Positions 14,028 through 15,884 of a stretch of DNA of 15,884 nucleotides are shown one piece after another (position 1 is the first letter of the stretch; every line of letters starts with the position of its first letter). Below the pieces are notes generated by a model. That model was not told the DNA's origin. It ran no database searches and worked only from the letters and a program-made list of their open reading frames with translations. A program made the position numbers and the translations under genes. This DNA is from Actinomycetes bacterium (GTDB lineage: Bacteria; Actinomycetota; Acidimicrobiia; Acidimicrobiales; Acidimicrobiaceae). The stretch spans positions 1 to 15,884 of the forward strand of contig JAJYFP010000005.1 in the NCBI GenBank assembly GCA_021790855.1, in the 5' to 3' direction.

Positions 14028-15635
14028 ATGTACTTTAGGCAGGAAGAGTTTTCGGAAAAGGAGAAGGGAGTCCTCTCCTTGTTCTTTACAAACATCGAGG
14101 GACCGGTATTCGCGCTTGTCAATCTTCCAGAGACGGTTAAGGCGGCACTTTTCGCGCGATACTCCCGAACCAACAAGTCACTCAGACGCCTTTTCTTGGA
14201 CGAGTTTTATGACTCTTCTTTTGAGGCAAGGGAGTTTGTCGTCTCAGAAGTGGGTATGCGACGCTCTGAAAAGCTATTTGACAGAGTGATCTCGGAGTAT
14301 GGGGATGATTCTGTAGCGCAGCTTGGCGGGGTGCATCTCGCGTGCGAGCAAGTATCAAACGCGCTCACGAAAGTGATTGAAAGAAGTAGACTAATGTCTT
14401 TCCTGGAGCAGTCAACGCGGTATCTGAACTTTGGGGACCGCGCTTCGGACGGTCGATTCAGGTATACCACGCCGCCAGAGATCACATCGAGTACGTATGA
14501 GAAGCTGTACAAAGAGAAAATGGACAGGCTCTTTGAAGGGTACAATGCGGTCCAGGGTCAAGTCCTTGCTCATCTGCTGGGCCGCTATGACGACCCTAAA
14601 GAGCCAGAAGTTGTACGTTCACTCAAGGCAGCCTCTTTCGATGCTGTTAGGGGCCTGTTACCGGTGGGCACGCTTTCGAATCTTGGAATCTATGGTTCAC
14701 CTCAATCTTATGAATATTTGATTATGAGGCTTCGGGCGCATCCGTTAGAAGAAGCAAAGATTTTTGCCGAACTCATCTTAAGCGAGTTGAAAAAGGTGAT
14801 ACCGGCTTTTCTGTCTCGTTTGGATCGTAGCGATAGAGGTGGGGCTTGGGTGGACTATAGATCCAAGAAAGATCGTAGATTAGGTGAGATTGTTACGGAA
14901 ATCTTTTCGGAAAAAACTTTTACTGATGAGTTGAACGAGTCCTATGTACATCTAGTTGACTTTGACAGAGACGCGGAGAACAAGATTCTGGAGGCGATAC
15001 TCTTTGACTACAGCGGCGAGGAACATGGCGAGGTGAGAGCTTCTGTGGAGTCTCTTTTACCAGACGAGCGGGCGACGCTATTTCGAGAGTACGTTGGCGA
15101 ACGAGAGAACCGAAGACATAAGCCTGGAAGAGCATTCGAGATGGCGAACTACACCTTCGAGATTGTGAGCGACTATGGAGCCTTTCGCGATCTGCAAAGA
15201 CACCGGATGCTGACTTCACAGTGGGTTGGGATAGACCCAAACCTTGGCTACGTAATGCCCGAAGTTATCGAGCGATCTGGCCAAGTCTATGAGTATAAGC
15301 ATGCTATGGAGTCCATGGCAGAACTTTATGATCTAGTGGCTAAAAACGTCTCAAAAGAGGTTGCCGCCTATGTGATGCCTATGGCTTATCGGATTCGTTA
15401 TCGTCTTCAGATCAATGCTCGTGAACTTATGCATCTTGTTGAACTGAGGTCTCAGCCAGCTGGACATGAGAGTTACCGTAAAATTGCGCAGTCTATGCAT
15501 CAATTGATTGGAAATATAGCGGGGCATAATCTTGTTAGTGAGGCTATGTCATATGTTGATTACGACGACTACGACTTAGGAAGGCTGCAAGATGAATATG
15601 AAAAAGAGATTAGACACTTGAAAAATTCGAACTAA
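14028..15635 (+). CDS. Two-domain ThyX-like protein (FAD-dependent thymidylate synthase family)
   Basis: ThyX enzymes make dTMP from dUMP using FAD and methylene-tetrahydrofolate and are normally 220-250 residues long. This protein has 535 and contains two ThyX-like halves. The first (about residues 20-260) has Asp-Asp-Ser-Val-Ala-Gln and a degraded signature at 119-132, Arg-Ser-Arg-Leu-Met-Ser followed by Glu-Gln-Ser-Thr-Arg-Tyr, where Ser replaces the usual His. The second (about 340-530) keeps Arg391-His-Arg393 but then diverges (Met-Leu-Thr-Ser-Gln-Trp), and has the late motif Arg465-Glu-Leu-Met-His with Leu-Arg-Ser-Gln. The halves look like a tandem duplication with split features, so catalytic activity is uncertain; an active fused enzyme and a non-catalytic flavoprotein-like relative are both possible. 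ATG 14028 follows AGAGG by seven bases. It is separate from the export genes. Confidence 0.8.
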   Translation: MYFRQEEFSEKEKGVLSLFFTNIEGPVFALVNLPETVKAALFARYSRTNKSLRRLFLDEFYDSSFEAREFVVSEVGMRRSEKLFDRVISEYGDDSVAQLGGVHLACEQVSNALTKVIERSRLMSFLEQSTRYLNFGDRASDGRFRYTTPPEITSSTYEKLYKEKMDRLFEGYNAVQGQVLAHLLGRYDDPKEPEVVRSLKAASFDAVRGLLPVGTLSNLGIYGSPQSYEYLIMRLRAHPLEEAKIFAELILSELKKVIPAFLSRLDRSDRGGAWVDYRSKKDRRLGEIVTEIFSEKTFTDELNESYVHLVDFDRDAENKILEAILFDYSGEEHGEVRASVESLLPDERATLFREYVGERENRRHKPGRAFEMANYTFEIVSDYGAFRDLQRHRMLTSQWVGIDPNLGYVMPEVIERSGQVYEYKHAMESMAELYDLVAKNVSKEVAAYVMPMAYRIRYRLQINARELMHLVELRSQPAGHESYRKIAQSMHQLIGNIAGHNLVSEAMSYVDYDDYDLGRLQDEYEKEIRHLKNSN

Positions 15636-15718
15636 CTTAGGTAAAAGTAGTTCCAGAGTGCATGTAACTAAATAGCATCGGGTAGTATCTGCGCGAAAGT
15701 TTGGTCTAGAAGGTGGAA

Positions 15719-15884
15719 ATGGCAAGGAAGAAGAAGAGCAGCGAAGTCGATAATTCAGGTCTCGAAGAAGCGGAGATGGAGGGACTGGATCCAGAGATCG
15801 AGGACTTTGACGATGAAGATCTCGGTGATTTAGACGTCGATCTTGTGGAAGATGATTTGGATGAGTTTCCTGAAGACTTCGAAG
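15719..15884 (+). CDS. Start of a gene for a very acidic protein (truncated by the window)
   Basis: Only the first 55 codons are in the window. ATG 15719 is preceded by AGGTGG (15711-15716). The protein starts with a basic cluster (Met-Ala-Arg-Lys-Lys-Lys) and then becomes strongly Asp/Glu-rich with repeated Asp-Leu and Glu-Asp pairs, and it stays in frame to the last base. Acidic N-terminal regions of this type occur on primary sigma factors and several other nucleic-acid proteins, so an RpoD-like protein is one possibility, but nothing diagnostic is visible yet. Confidence 0.6.
   Translation, partial: MARKKKSSEVDNSGLEEAEMEGLDPEIEDFDDEDLGDLDVDLVEDDLDEFPEDFE

Noticed and set aside
1..15884. 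CRISPR array, insertion sequence or toxin-antitoxin pair
   Set aside because: No regularly spaced repeats, transposase motifs or terminal inverted repeats with target duplications are visible; the gene order is a conserved chromosomal locus.

Overview
The window looks like chromosomal DNA of an actinobacterium. It carries the complete Pup-proteasome locus (mpa/arc, dop, pup, prcB, prcA, pafA) between trmI and tatC-helY, which is essentially the mycobacterial gene order. Base composition is close to balanced rather than GC-rich, TTG and GTG starts are frequent, and a tandem-ThyX protein follows. A deep-branching lineage such as Acidimicrobiia fits best, but that placement is inference from gene content and composition only. 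There is no tRNA, rRNA, CRISPR array, insertion sequence or prophage module.

Layout. 1-320: non-coding, rich in inverted repeats, with no identified RNA family. 324-1158: three small genes, two for clear membrane proteins and one for a short basic, partly hydrophobic protein. 1155-1973: trmI (tRNA m1A58 methyltransferase). 1981-2217 on the minus strand: a small single-cluster ferredoxin convergent with trmI and divergent from mpa. 2417-8843: the proteasome operon, with the ring ATPase Mpa/ARC, the depupylase/deamidase Dop, Pup ending in Gly-Gly-Gln, the 20S beta and alpha subunits, and the ligase PafA. 8851-11229: an export block with signal peptidase I, a conserved zinc-ribbon-like protein, TatB and TatC. 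11242-13911: the Ski2-type helicase HelY. 14028-15635: a two-domain ThyX-like protein. 15719 to the end: the start of a gene for a very acidic protein.

How the genes work together. Dop deamidates the C-terminal Gln of Pup, PafA joins Pup to lysines of target proteins, the Mpa coiled coil captures Pup and its C-terminal Gly-Gln-Tyr-Leu docks on the PrcA ring, and PrcB degrades the substrate. Dop can also remove Pup. TatB and TatC belong to the twin-arginine export pathway and LepB removes signal peptides. In mycobacteria the interval between pafA and tatA holds pafB and pafC; here it holds lepB and the zinc-ribbon gene.

Most unusual points. (1) Neither pafA nor trmI has an in-frame ATG, GTG or TTG upstream of its essential N-terminal motifs; each has a Shine-Dalgarno-like sequence before a near-cognate codon (ATC for pafA, ATA for trmI). 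(2) prcA and pafA are in the same frame, separated by one TAA and a short open stretch. (3) The ancient paralogs dop and pafA share a perfectly identical 40-base block although the flanking codons have diverged, which suggests local gene conversion. (4) The ThyX-like protein has two diverged halves that retain complementary parts of the family signature.
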